Origin: Ralstonia sp. RRA
GTDB lineage: Bacteria; Pseudomonadota; Gammaproteobacteria; Burkholderiales; Burkholderiaceae
Direction: 5' to 3'
Length of the DNA stretch: 64,000 nt
NCBI RefSeq assembly: GCF_037023145.1
Contig: NZ_CP146091.1
Span: forward strand, 620,001 to 684,000
The translations under genes were made by a program, and so were the position numbers. Below are positions 61,318 through 64,000 of the stretch, piece after piece. The notes under the pieces were generated by a model. The model worked only from the letters and a program-made list of their open reading frames with translations. It was not told the origin of the DNA and did not search any database. How positions within the stretch are numbered: the first letter of the stretch is position 1; each line of letters begins with the position of its first letter.

Positions 61318-61933
61318 TCCAGAACAGCCTGTTGCTATGTCGGCGTGGACATATGAGCGACGACCGTGCCATTGCCGCTAAGTCCTTGATTTTCCTAGGC
61401 TGGGCAGGCATGCCAGCCCCCAGCCCAGGCAATCGGCCCGCGCTTGTATCCCTCGCGTTACGGACACTTTGTGCCGCACACGACACAGCAAACGATGCTG
61501 CACATCTTGTTTGCGCAAATAGCAAACGTAAAAGTGGCGTATGCGATTTGTGCAATGCAAAAAAGGCAGGGGAAACCCCGCTGCCGTGCCAACGGCGGTT
61601 GTTTGTGCATTGCTGAAACACGGGGGACCTTGTTGGAACAAGATGCAGCGCACCGCAGTTGTCTGGCGCGGTGTGAGCGCAACGTGACTTGCCACCCGTC
61701 TTGCAGGAAGAGAGGAGCGCTTTATCGGAGAGGCGGCCTACAGCGGAACGGCCGCCTGATCTCGACGCCCGATGGCCGGGCCGCTGCAGCGTCGTACGGA
61801 AGGATTAGGCAGACAGCCGACAGGGCTGGCGCAGGCAGGGGCATCAAAACCGTTTCAGTCTTGAAACATGGCCCGGAAAACGAGGGAAAAGCGATACCTG
61901 AATGGGCATCGCTGCTGCTGCAAATGAGAACTG
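61318..61933. other. Gap of 616 bases before the second pilin gene: control region of the tad locus
   Basis: No gene is supported. It contains a minus-strand terminator (61559-61585), the palindrome TTTGCGCAAA (61510-61519) and an AT-rich stretch on its tad-proximal side, so the tad promoter probably lies within 61318-61558. A ten-base palindrome of this kind could be a regulator site. Confidence 0.45.
61559..61585 (-). terminator. Intrinsic terminator of the lemA-TPM operon (minus strand)
   Basis: On the minus strand, GGCAGCGGGG, loop TTT, CCCCTGCC and then TTTTTT (complement of A6 at 61559-61564). Stem of eight pairs with a two-base bulge. It lies 350 bases after the stop of the last lemA-operon gene and before the pilin genes, so it would insulate the tad locus from read-through, or act as a leader attenuator. 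Confidence 0.65.
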
Positions 61934-62458
61934 CTACAGCACCAGCGGACGGTCGCTCAGCTCATTGGCACGTGGGGTGCCATCCGTGGGGACGTGGGTG
62001 GCGAGGATGTCGTTGATCTGCGCCAGCGCTTCCAGCACTGGTGCCATCGTCACGCGCTGCGCAAAGCCGCGCGTGATGGTTTCGCAGGCCGTGCGCCATG
62101 CATGCGCATCGACTTTCGCGGCGATACCGTGATCGGCCAGGATCTCGACCGCATGGTCGGCCAGGTTGATGTAGAGCAGCACGCCCACGTGCTCGCGTGT
62201 GTTCCACACCTCCAGCAGGCCGAACAGTGTGCGTGCGCGATGGCGCGGCGTAACACCCGCCCACGCATCGCGCACCGGCAGCGAGCTTTCAATGACGACG
62301 CGCACCTCGCCGCGATGGCGTTGTTCGCCTTCGCGTACAGCGGCTTCCAGCTTTTGCAGCTCGGCCGGAGGAAAGGCGCGCTTGGCGTGCGACGAGGTCG
62401 TCAGCAGGTGGGTGATAGCACGGCGTGCGCCGCGATGGTGTCGGGTTTGAGATGCCAT
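61934..62458 (-). CDS. TPM-domain protein (YgcG/Psb32-like), cytoplasmic short form
   Basis: 174 residues. TPM domain: FPPAELQKLEAAVREGEQRHRGEVRVVIESSL (~27-58) and LFGLLEVWNTREHVGVLLYINLADHAVEILADHGI (~75-110). Neither a signal peptide nor a C-terminal helix is visible, unlike its neighbour. The N-terminal ~25 residues are basic (SQTRHHRGARRAITHLL). The function is unknown. ATG 62458 is used; the frame open upstream is Arg-rich shadow of the neighbour's Gly-rich tail. It ends the lemA operon. Confidence 0.82.
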   Translation of the reverse strand: MASQTRHHRGARRAITHLLTTSSHAKRAFPPAELQKLEAAVREGEQRHRGEVRVVIESSLPVRDAWAGVTPRHRARTLFGLLEVWNTREHVGVLLYINLADHAVEILADHGIAAKVDAHAWRTACETITRGFAQRVTMAPVLEALAQINDILATHVPTDGTPRANELSDRPLVL

Positions 62459-62472
62459 GGTCGTGATTGCGC

Positions 62473-63348
62473 TCACCAGTTGCCGGAGGCACCGCCGCCG
62501 CCGAAATCGCCCCCGCCGCCTCCACCGAAGCCGCCGCCGGAATCGCCGCCACCGAAACCACCGCCGCCGCGCCCCCAGCCGCCGCCCAGGCCGCCACCGA
62601 TGCCACCGCCAAGCCCGCCGATGGTGCCCGGGCCCCAGCCTCGGTTGCCCATCACCACGCGCGTACCGGGCCGGCCGCCGGGCAGGCTGCCCGTAACGCG
62701 CCCGCCCGAGCGCATGGCCGCGCTCAGCACGAAGAACACGATGATCGCCAGCGGAAACAGCACCGGCAGCCAATCGCCGATGCCGCCGCTGGCTTGCTGG
62801 TGCTTGGCGCGCTCAGCCGGCGGCAGGTTCTCTTGTGCAACGATGGTCTGGATGGCCGAGATGCCCGCCGACAAGCCGCCGTAAAAATCGCCCTGGCGGA
62901 AGTGCGGCGCCATCACATCCTGCAGCACGCGTTTCGATTGCGCGTCGGTCAGCGCGCCCTCCAGCCCGCGCCCGACCTCGATGCGCATCTTGCGCAGCGA
63001 TGCCGGGTTGTCTTTGGCGATGAGGATGATGGCGCCATCGTCCACGCCCTTGCGGCCGGCCTTCCAGGCATCCGCCACGCGAATGCCGTAGGCCTCGATG
63101 GGTTCCGGCGCCGTGGACGGCACCATCAGCACGAAGATCTGGCTGCCGTGCTGCTGCTCGTAGTCGGCCAGTACCTGTTCGAGCGCGCTGCGCTGCTGGG
63201 CAGACAGCGTGCCCGTCAGGTCGGTCACGCGCGCAGCCAGCGGCGGCACAGCCACCATGTCGCTCTGCGCGCGCGCAGGCAACGCGGTGGCCAGCCAAAG
63301 GGCCGCTGTCAGCAGGAAGGCGAAGAAAGCACGCGCGCGCATCGACAT
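62473..63348 (-). CDS. TPM-domain membrane protein YgcG-like
   Basis: 291 residues. Signal peptide (FFAFLLTAALWLATALPARA), TPM domain with VTDLTGTLSAQQRSALEQVLADYEQQHGSQIFVLMVPST (~41-80) and DGAIILIAKDNPASLRKMRIEVGRGLEGALTDAQ (~125-158), one membrane helix (LPVLFPLAIIVFFVLSAAM), then a Gly/Trp/Phe-rich tail of ~75 residues (GGGFGGGDSGGGFGG...). This is the typical YgcG/LemA-linked architecture. Partner of LemA; exact role unknown. 14 bases before the short TPM gene and 13 bases after lemA. Confidence 0.87.
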   Translation of the reverse strand: MSMRARAFFAFLLTAALWLATALPARAQSDMVAVPPLAARVTDLTGTLSAQQRSALEQVLADYEQQHGSQIFVLMVPSTAPEPIEAYGIRVADAWKAGRKGVDDGAIILIAKDNPASLRKMRIEVGRGLEGALTDAQSKRVLQDVMAPHFRQGDFYGGLSAGISAIQTIVAQENLPPAERAKHQQASGGIGDWLPVLFPLAIIVFFVLSAAMRSGGRVTGSLPGGRPGTRVVMGNRGWGPGTIGGLGGGIGGGLGGGWGRGGGGFGGGDSGGGFGGGGGGDFGGGGASGNW

Positions 63349-63361
63349 GATCGTCAGCTCG

Positions 63362-63988
63362 TCAGAACTTCACCGCCGGGGCGGTGGAGATGCCCTTCTC
63401 GTTCTCGACCGTGAAGTTCGGCTTGACCTGGTAGCCCATCACCTTGGCCGTCAGGTTGGTCGGGAAGCTGCGGGCCAGCACGTTGTAGTCCTGCACCGAC
63501 TTGATGTAACGCTGGCGCGCCACGGTGATGCGGTTCTCGGTGCCTTCCAGCTGCGACTGCAGATCGCGGAACGACTGATCGGCCTTGAGTTGCGGATAGT
63601 TTTCCGACACCGCCATCAGGCGCGACAGTGCGCTGGAAAGCTGCCCTTGCAGTTCCTGGAATTTCTGGAACGCCGCCGGATCGTTGAGCACCTCGGGCGT
63701 GATCTGGAAGCTGGTGGCTGCGGCGCGGGCCTTGGTCACGGCTTCGAGCGTGTCTTTCTCGTGCGAGGCGTAGCCCTTGACCGTATTCACCAGGTTCGGG
63801 ATCAGGTCAGCACGGCGTTGGTATTGGTTGACGACCTCGGCCCAGGCAGCCTTGGTGGCTTCGTCCTTGGCCTGGAAATCGTTATAGCCGCAGGCGGACA
63901 GGAATGGCGCGACCAGCACGGCCAGCGACAGCGCCAACCAGCGCAGCACCGAAAAACGCGTCGAACGAACGGACAGGGCAGCGGTCAT
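63362..63988 (-). CDS. lemA: LemA family protein
   Basis: 208 residues. N-terminal signal ending in LSAC (lipobox Cys ~33), so it is likely a membrane-anchored lipoprotein. The LemA fold is a four-helix bundle: AWAEVVNQYQRRADLIPNLVNTVKGYASHEKDTLEAVTKARA (~48-90) and ENRITVARQRYIKSVQDYNVLARSFPTNL (~150-180). Family genes are coupled with TPM-domain genes across bacteria; the function is not settled. GAGGTACTC lies immediately upstream of ATG 63988. First gene of the operon in the window. Confidence 0.92.
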   Translation of the reverse strand: MTAALSVRSTRFSVLRWLALSLAVLVAPFLSACGYNDFQAKDEATKAAWAEVVNQYQRRADLIPNLVNTVKGYASHEKDTLEAVTKARAAATSFQITPEVLNDPAAFQKFQELQGQLSSALSRLMAVSENYPQLKADQSFRDLQSQLEGTENRITVARQRYIKSVQDYNVLARSFPTNLTAKVMGYQVKPNFTVENEKGISTAPAVKF

Positions 63989-64000
63989 GAGTACCTCGTG

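Noticed and set aside
62467..63414. Plus-strand Ala/Pro/Arg-rich open frame opposite the YgcG-like gene
   Set aside because: Reverse reading of the Gly-rich tail and TPM domain; no start signal.

Overview
The window is a GC-rich chromosomal segment that reads as a beta-proteobacterium of the Burkholderiaceae, most likely Ralstonia (R. pickettii/insidiosa/mannitolilytica type). The evidence is protein similarity recognised by eye (GroESL, ActP, ChrBA, Tad pilus proteins) and compact, partly ATGA-coupled operons. The species is not proven. No rRNA, tRNA or CRISPR array was seen.

Layout. 1-2873: the C-terminal two thirds of an ActP-type symporter, a saccharopine-dehydrogenase-like oxidoreductase, and a remnant of a sugar-epimerase-family gene. 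2922-10967: a MerR-family regulator heading a tightly packed membrane-lipid cluster (FAD amine-oxidase-like protein, DUF1365, two cyclopropane-fatty-acid-synthase-like methyltransferases, a DUF1295 reductase-like protein, DUF2878, lipocalin, chalcone-isomerase-like protein). 11077-15150: a broken response regulator, then divergent chromate (chrBA) and arsenic (arsR-arsC-aquaporin) resistance genes around a palindrome-rich intergenic region. 15193-23335: a patch of mobile debris holding an IS30-type remnant, a YegD-like Hsp70, a complete IS21-family element, a Tn7-like TnsA plus a TnsB cut off by that IS, XRE-type regulators, repeated promoter-like segments and a truncated EamA transporter.

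23336-29913: an RND multidrug efflux operon (outer-membrane factor, fusion protein, pump) with a TetR regulator. 30009-37180: two operons that share the same promoter architecture (CGTTCC-N6-G[G/C]AACG plus a conserved downstream block) around a LysR gene. One carries ferredoxin, pirin, DoxX and an MFS pump. The other carries an AzoR-like reductase, a haloalkane-dehalogenase-like protein lacking its catalytic histidine, and an intact extradiol dioxygenase. They look like one quinone/aromatic-stress regulon. 37565-39918: groES-groEL with a sigma70 promoter, a perfect CIRCE operator and a terminator. 40058-42232: a DUF898 membrane protein paired with an M48 protease.

42557-61317: two sets of polyprenyl-phosphate-type glycosyltransferase genes (GtrA + GT2 + multi-TM GT-C-like protein + methyltransferase on the plus strand; PAP2 + GT2 + GT87 on the minus strand). 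The minus-strand set is joined to the 3' end of a tad/flp pilus operon (two Flp pilins, prepilin peptidase, CpaB, secretin, small lipoprotein, TadZ, TadA, TadB, TadC, TadE, TadG-like). 61934-63988: a lemA operon with two TPM-domain proteins. The most unusual items are the dehalogenase homologue with Lys in place of the base His, the shared LysR-type promoter element, and the glycosylation genes attached to the tad locus.
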